Counted from the first letter of the stretch, positions 8,509-17,711 are shown. The stretch is 64,000 nucleotides of DNA from JANWWM01 sp046292465 (GCA_046292465.1 JBKBRB010000009.1:1-64000); one strand, 5' to 3'. The notes: generated by a model not told the origin, from the sequence alone. Numbers and translations are program-made.

Positions 8509-9657
8509 TCAAACGGAAACAGGTTCCTCGAGAAAGGCTTTCATCACGGCGGAAACGCCACTGCCGACTTCAAACGGGTGATTGATTTTTTTGAGCGTCA
8601 TTTCTAATGCGCCAATCACGGTCAGCATATCCAATTCATCATAAAAGCCGAGATGCGAAATGCGGAAAATTTTTCCGGCGTAAGCGTCTTGTCCTGCCGC
8701 GACCGTAATGCCATTTTCCAACTTCAAAACTTTGTTGAACGATTTCCAATCGACGCCTTCGGGAAGCCACACGGGCGTTACAGCAAACGATGGCGAATTG
8801 GAGAAGAGCCGCATGCCTAAGGCTTCGCACCCTGTTCGGCACGCCGCCGAGAGCCGTCGATGGCGTTTCCAGATGTTCTCAATGCCTTCGGCTTTAATCA
8901 TTTGAAGCGATTCATCAAGTCCGATGATGAGCGAAACGGCGGGCGTAAAGGGCGTGTCGTTGTCTTTATAGGATTTCAACGCTTTTTTGAGCGAGAGATA
9001 ATAGCTTGGCAATTTTGCTGTTTCAATGGCTTTGATAGCGCGTTCTGAAAGCGCGACGAGCGCAAGTCCGGGCGGCATCATCAAGCCTTTTTGCGAACCA
9101 GTTACGCATGCATCGATTCCCCATTCGTCGAAGCGAAGTTCGTGTGCGCCGACAGCGGTAATGCCATCAACGCAAATGAGCGCGTCGCTATGTTCGCGAA
9201 TGACTTTTGCCATCGCGCGCACGTCGGTTGCCGTGCCCGTTGAAGTTTCGCTGTGCGTGAAGTAGACGCCTTTTGTGTCGGGGTGTTGTTTGAGTGCCAG
9301 AGCGATGTCTTCGGGCTGAATGCTTTTGCCCCATTCGACTTTGAGTTCAACGCAGTTGCCGGTGTATTTGCGCGCCATATCGACCCAACGCTCGCCGAAC
9401 TTTCCGCCATTGACGGCAATAATTTTATCGCCTGGCGAAAACATCGAGACCATGGTGGCTTCAACGCCGCCCGTGCCTGAACAAGTCAGAACTAAAACAG
9501 GCTGTTTGGTTTGAAAAAGGTATTTGAGATTTTCATGCACCCGCGTCAGAATTTCCATGAACTCGGGGTTACGGTGGTGAATGATTGGTTGCGCCATTCG
9601 GAGCATGACAGGCTCGGGAACGGGCGTCGGTCCAGGCGTGAAAAGACGTTTCTTCAT
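8509..9657 (-). CDS. Class V aminotransferase (serine/alanine-glyoxylate aminotransferase family)
   Basis: PLP-dependent aminotransferase of the alanine-glyoxylate/serine-glyoxylate group. The start MKKRLFTPGPTPVPEPV is the family N-terminus. The PLP lysine lies in CVTGSQKGLMMPPGLALVALS, preceded by LICVDGITAVGAHELRFDEW. With the ATG at 9657 the protein is 382 residues; the longer open frame upstream has no family similarity. The substrate is not decided by sequence. In organisms without a clear serA-serC-serB set, such enzymes can serve serine/glycine interconversion. Confidence 0.88.
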   Translation of the reverse strand: MKKRLFTPGPTPVPEPVMLRMAQPIIHHRNPEFMEILTRVHENLKYLFQTKQPVLVLTCSGTGGVEATMVSMFSPGDKIIAVNGGKFGERWVDMARKYTGNCVELKVEWGKSIQPEDIALALKQHPDTKGVYFTHSETSTGTATDVRAMAKVIREHSDALICVDGITAVGAHELRFDEWGIDACVTGSQKGLMMPPGLALVALSERAIKAIETAKLPSYYLSLKKALKSYKDNDTPFTPAVSLIIGLDESLQMIKAEGIENIWKRHRRLSAACRTGCEALGMRLFSNSPSFAVTPVWLPEGVDWKSFNKVLKLENGITVAAGQDAYAGKIFRISHLGFYDELDMLTVIGALEMTLKKINHPFEVGSGVSAVMKAFLEEPVSV

Positions 9658-9766
9658 GTGTGATTGAACATTATGTGAATTAACGGTGCGTAAAAATACG
9701 AAATAGAAATCGGATTGAGACGAGTTGGCACACTCAAACAAGGGCGTAACCGTGCGTTCTCATGTG

Positions 9767-10855
9767 TTATGATGATGAAACCTGTTCGGCTTGGGCTTTC
9801 AGGCGTTCGGTTTGGTCGTAAAGTTTAAGGGCTTCGGTAAGTTCGCTTAAATCGCCGTCTAAAACTTGCATAAGGTTGTGCGTCGTGAAGTTGATGCGGT
9901 GGTCGGTGATGCGCGATTGAGGAAAATTGTAGGTTCGAATTTTCGCGCTACGGTCGCCAGTGGAAACCATAGAGCGGCGCAAGTCGGCGCGTTCTTTTTC
10001 GAGTTGTTCGCGCTTGGCGTCGTAGAGTTTAGCACGGAGCATTTTCATGGCGCGTTCGCGGTTTTGCAGTTGCGAGCGTTCTTCTTGGCAGGCAACAACG
10101 ACGCCTGTCGGCAAGTGCGTGATGCGAACGGCGGTTTCAACTTTGTTCACGTTTTGTCCGCCTTTGCCGCCGCTACGGTAGGTGTCGATTTGCAAATCTT
10201 CACGCCGAATTTCAATATCGACGTCTTCGGCTTCGGGCAAAACAGCAACGCTTGCCGCCGATGTGTGGATACGACCTTGTGTTTCGGTTTCAGGCACACG
10301 TTGAACACGATGCACGCCGCTTTCATATTTCATTGCGCCATAGACGCCTTCGCCGCTGAGTTCAAATATAATTTCTTTGTAGCCTCCTGTTCCACCGGCG
10401 TCGGTGTAGTCTAGAACGGAGCATTTCCAGCCGTTGCGCTCGGCATAGCGTTGATACATTCGGAACAAGTCCAACACGAACAGCGAGGCTTCGTCGCCAC
10501 CTGTGCCGGCGCGAATTTCTACGATAGCGTTGCGCGAATCGGCTTCATCTTTTGGGAGCAGCAAGACTTTGAGTTCTTCTTCTAATTTCGGAACGCGCTC
10601 GATGAGTTCGTCAAATTCTTCTTGCGCAAGGGCTTTGAGTTCAGGGTCGCGCTCGTTGGCGAGCATGTCGCGACTTTGCGCAAGGTCGTCTTTAGCGCGT
10701 TTGTATTCTTGATACTTTTTGATAATTGGGGAAAGTTGGCTGTATTCCTTGTTGAGCGCGCGAAATTTTTCTTGATTGTTAATCACATCGGCATCGGAGA
10801 GTTGCCGTTCAATTTCCGCATAACGCTCTGCAAGCGCGTCGAGTTTATCAAACAT
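9767..10855 (-). CDS. prfA: Peptide chain release factor 1
   Basis: Recognises UAA and UAG stop codons and triggers hydrolysis of peptidyl-tRNA. The GGQ motif is in TYRSGGKGGQNVNKVETAVRI (about residue 230). The codon-recognition segment VQRVPETETQGRIHTS has Pro-Glu-Thr at the RF1 PxT position, which separates it from RF2 (SPF). At 362 residues it is full length with a single frame and no programmed frameshift. It lies 59 bases downstream of the SMR transporter gene. Confidence 0.95.
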   Translation of the reverse strand: MFDKLDALAERYAEIERQLSDADVINNQEKFRALNKEYSQLSPIIKKYQEYKRAKDDLAQSRDMLANERDPELKALAQEEFDELIERVPKLEEELKVLLLPKDEADSRNAIVEIRAGTGGDEASLFVLDLFRMYQRYAERNGWKCSVLDYTDAGGTGGYKEIIFELSGEGVYGAMKYESGVHRVQRVPETETQGRIHTSAASVAVLPEAEDVDIEIRREDLQIDTYRSGGKGGQNVNKVETAVRITHLPTGVVVACQEERSQLQNRERAMKMLRAKLYDAKREQLEKERADLRRSMVSTGDRSAKIRTYNFPQSRITDHRINFTTHNLMQVLDGDLSELTEALKLYDQTERLKAQAEQVSSS

Positions 10856-10882
10856 AGTTCGCTGTTAAAATTTCGAGAGCGG

Positions 10883-10890
10883 CAAATATA
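10883..10890 (-). promoter_or_regulatory. Possible -10 element of prfA
   Basis: Minus-strand TATATTTG, a perfect match to TAnnTTTG, ending 27 bases before the prfA start. Confidence 0.5.
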
Positions 10891-10913
10891 CGGCGATTCT
10901 GTTTTGTTGAAAA

Positions 10914-11237
10914 TTAAGTCTCTTTTGAAACTAATTTCAGTCCAACAATTGAACCAATCAAGGTAAAGAGAAACACGATGCGCCAAAAGTCTGCGGATTC
11001 TTTGAAGAAAACAATGCCAATAATAGCGGTGCCGAGCGCGCCGATGCCCGTCCAGACGGCATATGCAGTGCCAATCGGAATGCGTTGTGCGGCTTTGGCA
11101 AGCAAGAGAAAACTTGCCGCCGCAAAGAAGAGAAACACAACCGTATAAGTCCATTTTGAAAAGCCTTCTGAGAGTTTGAGCGCCGTTGTAAAGCCAACTT
11201 CACACAAGCCGGCTAAAATTAAGAGTATCCACGCCAT
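10914..11237 (-). CDS. Small multidrug resistance family transporter, SugE/Gdx-like
   Basis: Four-helix inner-membrane exporter of 107 residues. The conserved membrane Glu is in LAGLCEVGFTTALK at about residue 13, and GTAYAVWTGIGALG (about 62-75) is the signature best matched by SugE (guanidinium exporter) proteins rather than EmrE. Only six bases separate it from the upstream GT2 gene, so there is no room for a guanidine riboswitch of its own. No partner SMR subunit is adjacent, consistent with a homodimer. Confidence 0.88.
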   Translation of the reverse strand: MAWILLILAGLCEVGFTTALKLSEGFSKWTYTVVFLFFAAASFLLLAKAAQRIPIGTAYAVWTGIGALGTAIIGIVFFKESADFWRIVFLFTLIGSIVGLKLVSKET

Positions 11238-11243
11238 AAGCGG

Positions 11244-12020
11244 TTAGGTTTGTTGTTGTAAGGCGCGTTGAAGCATGCGCATTTTTGTGTAGAGCAAATA
11301 TCGGTCGCGTGCATGGAAATACGCATACCAAACGCCCGCCATGCCATCTAAGATGCTTTTCTTCAGAAAGAATTTCTTGATGAAGCCTGAAACTGCATGA
11401 AGCATAGGGGCTAGTGGGGAAATCGGTTTGGCAGTTTTGAATTTCTTTTCGGCTTCAAGCGTCGTGTAGCGGTCTTGCTTTCGCACATATCTTTGCCAAT
11501 CGGTTGCGGTCAGATGAATGATGTCGTGCTTCAATCGCTTTACCACGCCTGTTACTTTTACGCTTTCGTGAACGGCGAGATTTTCCATCGTGAATTGGCT
11601 TTTTCGGAACAGACGAAGTTGATAATCGGGATAAACTTCGCCGTGTCGGATTGCGCCGCCGAAGTAGAAATTTAATCTTGGCATCTCAAAGCCATCGGCA
11701 TCTAATGTTTCTTGTGAAAGCAGTTGTTGGATTTCGGTTTGCAGGTCGGGCGAAAGTCGTTCATCGGCGTCAATATAGAGAAGCCATTCGTGTGAGGTTT
11801 TTGAGAACGAAAAGAGACGCTGTTGCACAAAGCCTTCAAAGCGATGTTGAAAGACGTGGGGGGTAAATTGCTTGGCAATCTCAAGCGTGCGGTCAGTAGA
11901 AAATGAATCCACAACGATGAGTTCATCGCACCAAGCAACGCTTTTGAGACAATCCTCTAAATTTGATTCTTCGTTGAAACACAGAACGGTGCAGGAGATT
12001 GGGTGTCGTTTCAGGTTCAT
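11244..12020 (-). CDS. Glycosyltransferase family 2 (WaaE/KdtX-like)
   Basis: Inverting GT-A glycosyltransferase. It has the start TVLCFNEESNLEDCLKSV, the nucleotide-binding ELIVVDSFSTDRT, and the metal-binding YIDADERL at about residues 80-90. Its overall layout of 258 residues matches LPS-core transferases of the WaaE/KdtX group. The acceptor is unknown. Its ATG shares one base with the stop codon of pstA (TGATG), indicating translational coupling despite unrelated functions. Confidence 0.85.
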   Translation of the reverse strand: MNLKRHPISCTVLCFNEESNLEDCLKSVAWCDELIVVDSFSTDRTLEIAKQFTPHVFQHRFEGFVQQRLFSFSKTSHEWLLYIDADERLSPDLQTEIQQLLSQETLDADGFEMPRLNFYFGGAIRHGEVYPDYQLRLFRKSQFTMENLAVHESVKVTGVVKRLKHDIIHLTATDWQRYVRKQDRYTTLEAEKKFKTAKPISPLAPMLHAVSGFIKKFFLKKSILDGMAGVWYAYFHARDRYLLYTKMRMLQRALQQQT

Positions 12021-12922
12021 CAGGCGCGCACGAGTTTTCTTCGGAATCGAAAGCGCACAATGATTGCGGTCAGATTGAGCGTAAATGTGAGCGCAAGCAA
12101 GACGAGCGTGGTAGCATATTGAATCGGAAGCGTGGCTTCAACATCGACCGATTGCGTGGCTAAAACATAAAGGTGATAGCCGAGTTGCATGAACTGGTCG
12201 TCGAGCGAGTTTGGCAACTTGGGCAGAAAGAAGGCGGCACCGGTGAATAACAGCGGCGCGACTTCTCCGGCGCCGCGACTAACGGCAAGAATTGCGCCTG
12301 TTAAAATTCCGCCTGTGGCATTTGGGAGCACGACCTTCCAAATTGTTTGCCACTTTGTTGCCCCTAGCGCAAGCGAGGCTTCTCGGTATTCGCGTGGCAC
12401 ATTGCGCAAGGCTTCATCGACCGAGACGATAACGACAGGCAAGGTCAAGACTGCCATTGTCATGGCTGCCCACAAGAGCGAGGGCTTGCCCCACACAGGT
12501 TCATCAGGCGAAACCACGGAATCAATCCCAGTTCCTAAAAATTGCACGAAAAATCCTAAGCCGAACAGTCCAAACACAATCGATGGTACACCTGCTAAGT
12601 TTGAAACCGCAAAGCGAATCCAACGCGCTACGCCCGAGCGTTCACTCGAGTATTCTGAAAGATAGATTGCGGTAATCGTGCCGAAGGGGATGCCCACAAT
12701 CGTCATAATCAACACGAGCAACACGGTGCCGTAGATGGCAGGAAAAATACCGCCCTCGGTCATGCCTCGGCGCGGTGCTTCTGTCAGAAATTCCCAACTC
12801 AATCGGCTCGCGCCGCCTTTGAGCGCATCAAAAAGAATGACCAAAAACGCAAGCACAATGATGAATGCCGCCAATCCTGTGATTGCCGTTAGGAAGTATC
12901 CCAGCAGTTTCTTCTTTGTCAT
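12020..12922 (-). CDS. pstA: Phosphate ABC transporter permease PstA
   Basis: Inner-membrane permease subunit of the high-affinity phosphate importer. About six membrane segments are visible, with PstA hallmarks: FPAIYGTVLLVLIMTIVGIP, GVPSIVFGLFGLGFFV, and the EAA loop region REASLALGATKWQTIWKVVLP. The ATG at 12922 (MTKKKLLGYF) gives 300 residues; an upstream in-frame start at 12976 would add 18 residues without similarity. Partner genes pstS, pstC, pstB and phoU are not adjacent, which is unusual for pstA. Confidence 0.88.
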   Translation of the reverse strand: MTKKKLLGYFLTAITGLAAFIIVLAFLVILFDALKGGASRLSWEFLTEAPRRGMTEGGIFPAIYGTVLLVLIMTIVGIPFGTITAIYLSEYSSERSGVARWIRFAVSNLAGVPSIVFGLFGLGFFVQFLGTGIDSVVSPDEPVWGKPSLLWAAMTMAVLTLPVVIVSVDEALRNVPREYREASLALGATKWQTIWKVVLPNATGGILTGAILAVSRGAGEVAPLLFTGAAFFLPKLPNSLDDQFMQLGYHLYVLATQSVDVEATLPIQYATTLVLLALTFTLNLTAIIVRFRFRRKLVRA

Positions 12923-13024
12923 GTCTCGTTGAGTTTCTGTGCTCACTTTCAGCACGAAGCGAAGACCTTTGCACACGGCAGGGTGTGGGTTAGCGCCTTC
13001 GCTTCGCGAGAGTTAAACCGTGCT

Positions 13025-14104
13025 TTACTTTCTGCCTGTCAGTTCTTTGAATTTCTTGATGTAAGGTGCGGCTTCGGCGTTTTTGCCGATACTTTGCAGA
13101 ATTGTGCCTAAAACTTCATTGCCGCGCGCATCGTCTTTTCTTTGGTCGACAGCGGCTTTAAGCATATCGAGTGCCATCTTGTCTCTGCCGTAATCGCTGG
13201 CGAATTGGAAGAGCGCCGCATACATATCCCAGTTATCAGGCGCAATTTTCAAGCTTTCTTTGTAGAAATCTATAACCTTGTCGATTGTAGCTGCATCAAG
13301 TTCGGGCACTTTGATTTCGTTGCCTTGTGGGTCTTTGCCAAGCGACTTCATTTTCGCACCGTTAGCTTCGGCTTGTTTTTGGACAGCATCGGCATAAAAA
13401 AGCGCAAGGTCGCGCAAGTTAGCGACGACTTCATCGCTGCTGCTGCGCTCGTAGGCAAACTTGTGAATATCAAGGGCTTTCTCGAAAGCGGGAACAGCCT
13501 CGTTCCAACGCTGATGCTTGTAAAGCAAGCCTGCGTATTTGAAACTTGCTGTAGCGGCTGTAACCATCACATAGTCTTTTGCGCGTTCTGCTAGTTCTGC
13601 TGATTTTTTCGCATAAAAGATCGATTTGTCGACATCTTTTTGATAGATATCGGACATATCGCGGTAGCAGATGCTGAGGCTGTTGTTGAAGTTGATGTAA
13701 AGGTTTTTGAGCGAATCAGATGTAAAGGGTGGGGGTGGCATGGCAGCAAGCCCTTGTTCATAGAATTTGATGGCTTCTTCAAAGAGTTCAATGTCGACCT
13801 CCTTTTTGGAAGGACGCGCAATGGCTTGCATCATGATGGCGGTGTTATAGTATGCATTTGCGTTGGTAGGGTCAATCTTTACGGCTTCTTTGCCGAGTTG
13901 AATCGCACTTTCTTTATACTTTTCGGCTTCGGCTAAAAGTGCGTCGCGACCTTTTTCGGGAGCGCGGTTGGCTTTTTCGAGTGCCTCAATCGCTTCGGCA
14001 TATGCAAGTGCGGATTGCTTCATTTTGTCGTTCGACTTGTCGCGTGGCGTTCCACAGCCGAACACGAGTGCGCCAAGCAGTGCGAAGAGCAGTTGTTTTT
14101 TCAT
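13025..14104 (-). CDS. TPR-repeat lipoprotein
   Basis: A 359-residue protein with a lipoprotein signal (MKKQLLFALLGALVFGC, lipidated Cys about residue 17) followed by helical TPR units, for example DPTNANAYYNTAIMMQAI, ACFQRWNEAV-like repeats near residues 190-240 and NAEAAPYIKKFKEL at the end. It is probably a periplasmic or outer-membrane-anchored scaffold. No enzyme motif is seen. The ATG at 14104 was chosen because the signal peptide begins there. Specific function unknown. Confidence 0.8.
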   Translation of the reverse strand: MKKQLLFALLGALVFGCGTPRDKSNDKMKQSALAYAEAIEALEKANRAPEKGRDALLAEAEKYKESAIQLGKEAVKIDPTNANAYYNTAIMMQAIARPSKKEVDIELFEEAIKFYEQGLAAMPPPPFTSDSLKNLYINFNNSLSICYRDMSDIYQKDVDKSIFYAKKSAELAERAKDYVMVTAATASFKYAGLLYKHQRWNEAVPAFEKALDIHKFAYERSSSDEVVANLRDLALFYADAVQKQAEANGAKMKSLGKDPQGNEIKVPELDAATIDKVIDFYKESLKIAPDNWDMYAALFQFASDYGRDKMALDMLKAAVDQRKDDARGNEVLGTILQSIGKNAEAAPYIKKFKELTGRK

Positions 14105-14163
14105 AGCATTACAAATTAAGGTTGTTGAAAAACAAGTTACGTTCAAAGTCAGAAATCGGTCTG

Positions 14164-15054
14164 TTATGTTTTTGTTTCGCCGTTAAGTTCTACGAGTTTT
14201 CGCAAGTGCTCGACTTCTTTGGGCAGAAGGTGTCGCCACTCACCGCGTCGCAAGCCTTTGGGCGTAAGTCCTGCATAGGCAATACGTTCGAGCTTTTTGA
14301 CATCGTAGCCAAGCGTCCAAAACATTCGATGCACCTGTCGATTTTTGCCCTCGTGAAGTTTAAGCCAAACGATTGAGGCGTCGCCGAGGATTTCGGCTTC
14401 ACACTCGCTCACTTTTTCACCTGTGTCGGAAAGGCGCATGCCACTTTTGAGTTTTTGCAAGTCGGCACGGGTCATTTTTTTATCTAGTTCTGCTAGATAT
14501 TCTTTCTCAACGCCGAAAGAGGGGTGCATCAAGCGGTGGGCTAGGTCGCCATCGTTGGTCAGAAGCAGGACACCTGTGGTGTTTCTATCCAAGCGTCCAA
14601 CGCTATAAACGCGGTCATCAATACCAATCAAATCCATCACGGTGCGGCGGTCGAGCTCGTCGCTCGATGTTGAAATTGTGTCTTTTGGTTTATTGAGCAA
14701 AATGTAAATTTTACGACGATGCAGTTTTGCGATGCGTCCTGCGACAACAACCTTATCTGTTTGAGGATTGACTTTGAATCCCAATTCGGTTACAAGTTTT
14801 CCGTTGACTTCGACTTCGCCGTTTTGAATCATCGTGTCGGCTTTGCGGCGCGAGGCAATGCCAGCATTTGCCAAGAATTTATTGAGCCGCATCAGCGCGG
14901 GTTCGTCGGTTGTCGCGCTTGACTTTGGAGCGAGACGCGCTACAGGCTTGCGCTTTGTCGTCTTATCCTTGTCAGTCTTGCGATTCGGATTTTGGTTTGG
15001 CTTTGGTTTCGTTTGGTTCGGCATCGCGTTCGAGTTCGACTTTGAGTCGTGCAT
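14164..15054 (-). CDS. rRNA pseudouridine synthase, RsuA/RluB/RluF family
   Basis: Converts a uridine of ribosomal RNA to pseudouridine. An S4 RNA-binding domain (MRLNKFLANAGIASRRKAD) starts at residue 55. The catalytic domain has the active-site VGRLDRNTTGVLLLTNDGDL (catalytic Asp in RLD) and a conserved end with GKNRQVHRMF. The 54-residue lysine-rich N-terminal extension overlaps the 3' end of scpB by 83 bases. Starts at 15024 or 14892 (directly before the S4 domain) are equally possible, and no ribosome-binding site decides. The target position, RluB-like 23S or RsuA-like 16S, is not determined. Confidence 0.9.
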   Translation of the reverse strand: MHDSKSNSNAMPNQTKPKPNQNPNRKTDKDKTTKRKPVARLAPKSSATTDEPALMRLNKFLANAGIASRRKADTMIQNGEVEVNGKLVTELGFKVNPQTDKVVVAGRIAKLHRRKIYILLNKPKDTISTSSDELDRRTVMDLIGIDDRVYSVGRLDRNTTGVLLLTNDGDLAHRLMHPSFGVEKEYLAELDKKMTRADLQKLKSGMRLSDTGEKVSECEAEILGDASIVWLKLHEGKNRQVHRMFWTLGYDVKKLERIAYAGLTPKGLRRGEWRHLLPKEVEHLRKLVELNGETKT

Positions 15055-15826
15055 TGAGTTCTTGTTTCAAAAAATCTTGTGCATCGCCTTCGCGCATCAG
15101 CTCTTCGATTTCGCGTGGCTTTGGTAACTCGGCCAGTGACGGAAGATTGAAATAATCGAGAAACTCTTTCGTTGTGCCGTAGAGCAAGGCTTTTCCGACC
15201 CCCTCGCTTCGTCCAGTAACTTCAATTAGATTCTTTTCGAGCAAGATGCGAATGACATAATCAGCATTTGTGCCGCGAATGGCTTCGATTTCGGCTTTCG
15301 TAATCGGCTGTTTATAGGCAATAATGGCTAAGGTTTCAAGTGCTGCTTGTGAGAGCCTGCGTGCCAGTTTGGGTTGCAGCAATCGCTGAATCGGTCGATG
15401 AAATTGCTTTTCGGTTAAAAATCGATAGCCTTGTGCAATATGTTGAATGCGAAAGGTGCGTCCGGTTTGTTCATACTCGTGGTTGAGTTCAGCGACTAGG
15501 GCGGCGATTTGTTCATCGGAAAGCGTCTCGTCGTCTAATGCAATACGAATGAGTTTCGGCGAAATAACTTCATCGCTGGCGAAAATGACCGATTCCAACT
15601 GTTGCTTCAAATCCAGTGTGATGTTGGTTCTGTTGGTTTGGCTCGGTTCATCAAGACTTTTCGTTTGCATCTCGATTGTGTGTGCGTCTGGGCTGGCTAT
15701 CGGCGTTGAGCCGTGCCCCGATGCTTGCTGTGGCACTTCTTCAGATTGCATGAGGTCGTTTGGAACAACTGCCTGTTCCGAGCCTGCGTTGATGAACGGT
15801 GTGTTCGTATGTGTGTCTGTGGTCAA
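14972..15826 (-). CDS. scpB: Segregation and condensation protein B
   Basis: Partner of the SMC-ScpA condensin complex in chromosome segregation. The two winged-helix domains cover about residues 75-255, with the family segment LSQAALETLAIIAYKQPITKAEIEAIRG and YVIRILLEKNLIEVTGR. It has a Thr/Ser/Gln-rich N-terminal extension of about 70 residues and a charged C-terminal tail. At 284 residues it is longer than typical ScpB (about 190) because of these extensions. The downstream pseudouridine synthase gene overlaps, the same order seen in many bacteria (scpB-rluB). Confidence 0.92.
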   Translation of the reverse strand: MTTDTHTNTPFINAGSEQAVVPNDLMQSEEVPQQASGHGSTPIASPDAHTIEMQTKSLDEPSQTNRTNITLDLKQQLESVIFASDEVISPKLIRIALDDETLSDEQIAALVAELNHEYEQTGRTFRIQHIAQGYRFLTEKQFHRPIQRLLQPKLARRLSQAALETLAIIAYKQPITKAEIEAIRGTNADYVIRILLEKNLIEVTGRSEGVGKALLYGTTKEFLDYFNLPSLAELPKPREIEELMREGDAQDFLKQELNARLKVELERDAEPNETKAKPKSESQD

Positions 15827-15853
15827 TTTTAATCCCAGTTTGAGTTAGGTTCG

Positions 15854-15861
15854 TAAATATA
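15854..15861 (-). promoter_or_regulatory. Possible -10 element of scpB
   Basis: Minus-strand TATATTTA, one mismatch from TAnnTTTG, ending 27 bases before the scpB ATG. Confidence 0.4.
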
Positions 15862-16016
15862 CAACGCCTTGACCTTCGTTTTGAAATCACAATGGCTTTC
15901 GTAACTTCGCTTTCCAAAACTCAACAATGACTATGCTACTTTTCTCTCCAATCCTATACTTTACCACATTATTTATTACTTCACTGTTCCATTCTCAAAA
16001 AAGGAGATAACTAACT

Positions 16017-17312
16017 ATGACGATTGAGATTGAAAAACTCACCTACAAAGAGCCTGCGCCCATCAAAGACATTGAAAATCCGTTTGAGTCCATGATGGAG
16101 CGGTTCAATGTTGCTGCAAAAATTCTCAAATTAGAAGATGGCGTCTATGAATATCTCAAAACGCCTGTCAAGCAAGTGATTACATCGATTCCGATTCAGA
16201 TGGATGATGGGCGGATTGAAGTCTTTGAAGGGTATCGTGTTATACACAACGACACGCTTGGTCCTTCGAAAGGTGGCATTCGCTACGCACCTGATGTTAC
16301 GCTTGATGAAGTGAAAGCCCTTGCTGCGTGGATGACATGGAAGTGCGCGATTTTGAACTTGCCCTTCGGCGGTGCAAAAGGTGCGGTGAAGTGCGACCCA
16401 AACAAACTTTCACGCGTTGAACTTGAAAAAATCACGCGCCGCTATACGGCAAACATGATGTCGATTTTCGGTCCAGATAAAGATATTCCTGCTCCTGACA
16501 TGAACACCAATGAGCAAATCATGGCGTGGATTATGGACACTTACTCTATGCATGTTCAACGTACTGAAACTGCCGTTGTAACGGGCAAGCCGTTGATTAT
16601 CGGTGGCTCATTGGGGCGGAAAGAAGCCACCGGGCGCGGCGTGATGATTTGCACACTTGCCGCAATGGAACGCTTGGGCATGAACCCACTCAATGCTAGT
16701 GTCGTGGTGCAGGGCTTTGGCAATGTCGGCTCAATTTCCGCAAAACTGCTCTACGAACAAGGGTGCCGCATCATCGGCATCAGCGATGTAAATGGTGGCT
16801 GGTATAATCCTAATGGCATTAACATCACCAAAGCTATTGAGCATGTTGCCGAACATAAAACCCTCGATGGGTTTGAATGTGGCGACCGTGTTACTAATGC
16901 TGAACTTTTGGAACTTAAATGCGATGTGCTTGTACCTGCGGCAAAAGAAGACCAAATCACCGCACGTAATGCCGATAAACTCAAATGCCGACTCATCGTC
17001 GAGGGTGCAAACGGTCCTATGACCGCCGACGCTGAACCCATCGTCTTCGGACGCGGCATTCGCACCGTTCCTGATATTTTAGCCAATGCGGGCGGCGTAA
17101 CTGTCTCTTATTTTGAATGGGTGCAAGATAGGCAAGGCTATTTCTGGTCGCTTGAACGGGTCAATCGCCGTCTGGAGCGCGCCATGAAAAGCTCTTTTGA
17201 AGCCGTCTGGGAAACTGCAATTCAGCACAACACGACCCTGCGCATCGGGGCTTACATCTTGGCAATTGATAAAGTCGCAAAAACCTTGAAATTGCGTGGA
17301 ATTTATGCCTAA
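16017..17312 (+). CDS. Glu/Leu/Phe/Val dehydrogenase (probable glutamate dehydrogenase)
   Basis: Oxidative deamination of glutamate or the reverse amination, cytosolic hexamer. Substrate domain: GPSKGGIRYAPDV, MTWKCAILNLPFGGAKG (catalytic Lys region, residues 106-122) and the PAPDMNTNEQIMAW segment. The NAD(P)-binding Rossmann motif is GFGNVGS near residue 238. At 431 residues it has the length of small hexameric GDH. A clear ribosome-binding site AAGGAG lies at 16001-16006, ten bases before the ATG. The gene is monocistronic, ending before a hairpin terminator. Confidence 0.93.
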   Translation: MTIEIEKLTYKEPAPIKDIENPFESMMERFNVAAKILKLEDGVYEYLKTPVKQVITSIPIQMDDGRIEVFEGYRVIHNDTLGPSKGGIRYAPDVTLDEVKALAAWMTWKCAILNLPFGGAKGAVKCDPNKLSRVELEKITRRYTANMMSIFGPDKDIPAPDMNTNEQIMAWIMDTYSMHVQRTETAVVTGKPLIIGGSLGRKEATGRGVMICTLAAMERLGMNPLNASVVVQGFGNVGSISAKLLYEQGCRIIGISDVNGGWYNPNGINITKAIEHVAEHKTLDGFECGDRVTNAELLELKCDVLVPAAKEDQITARNADKLKCRLIVEGANGPMTADAEPIVFGRGIRTVPDILANAGGVTVSYFEWVQDRQGYFWSLERVNRRLERAMKSSFEAVWETAIQHNTTLRIGAYILAIDKVAKTLKLRGIYA

Positions 17313-17487
17313 TTACGAAAGGTAATTACAAAAGTAAATGCTAACTACGATTCGTAATTCTTGCTTTTAGGTCAATCACGGAATAAATTTGAAAATGAAG
17401 CCTTTAAGTTTGGCACGAAAGTTGAAGTTGTATAGGTCAGAAGATAACACCGTTTATCTTTGTGTTTTGTTTTGGGTGATGAGGGAA

Positions 17488-17524
17488 GGCTCGCTGGCAC
17501 TCTGCTAGTGAGCCTTATTTATTT
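17488..17524 (+). terminator. Rho-independent terminator-like hairpin downstream of the glutamate dehydrogenase gene
   Basis: Arms GGCTCGCT (17488-17495) and AGTGAGCC (17507-17514) pair over eight positions with one G-U, loop of 11, followed by TTATTTATTT. It lies 175 bases after the stop codon. The rest of the 17313-17711 gap holds an 8-base inverted repeat ATTACGAA/TTCGTAAT (17312-17319 and 17351-17358) and the small reading frame listed next. Confidence 0.7.
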
Positions 17525-17532
17525 CGAGCTCA

Positions 17533-17700
17533 ATGAAGACTTTACGAGAAGGCATGGTGGTTATTATGCGAAGCCTTGTTGGTGGAAAGAAATTTGTTGG
17601 CATGCGTGAGGCAATCTTGCTGACTTCCCCGTCAAAAAGTGTTACATTTCTTTCAAGCATTGTCATCACGCTTTTTATCACATTCTACAACGCTTTTTGA
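17533..17700 (+). CDS. Possible 55-residue protein with a C-terminal membrane segment
   Basis: ATG at 17533, stop at 17700, ending 11 bases before the Get3/ArsA-type ATPase start. The N-terminal two thirds are basic and mixed. The last 20 residues (from SVTFLSSIVI to the end) form one hydrophobic segment, so if real it would be tail-anchored. I recognise no family. The start follows the terminator-like hairpin immediately, which leaves little room for a promoter, and the upstream GAGCTC is a weak ribosome-binding site. It could be a chance reading frame. Confidence 0.3.
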   Translation: MKTLREGMVVIMRSLVGGKKFVGMREAILLTSPSKSVTFLSSIVITLFITFYNAF

Positions 17701-17711
17701 GCGCGTTACAC

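Noticed and set aside
11238..11243. Guanidine riboswitch upstream of the SugE-like gene
   Set aside because: Only six bases separate it from the preceding gene; no room for a riboswitch.
17312..17358. ATTACGAA/TTCGTAAT inverted repeat after the glutamate dehydrogenase gene as operator or terminator
   Set aside because: 31-base spacing, AT-rich and no T tract; the hairpin at 17488-17514 is a better terminator.
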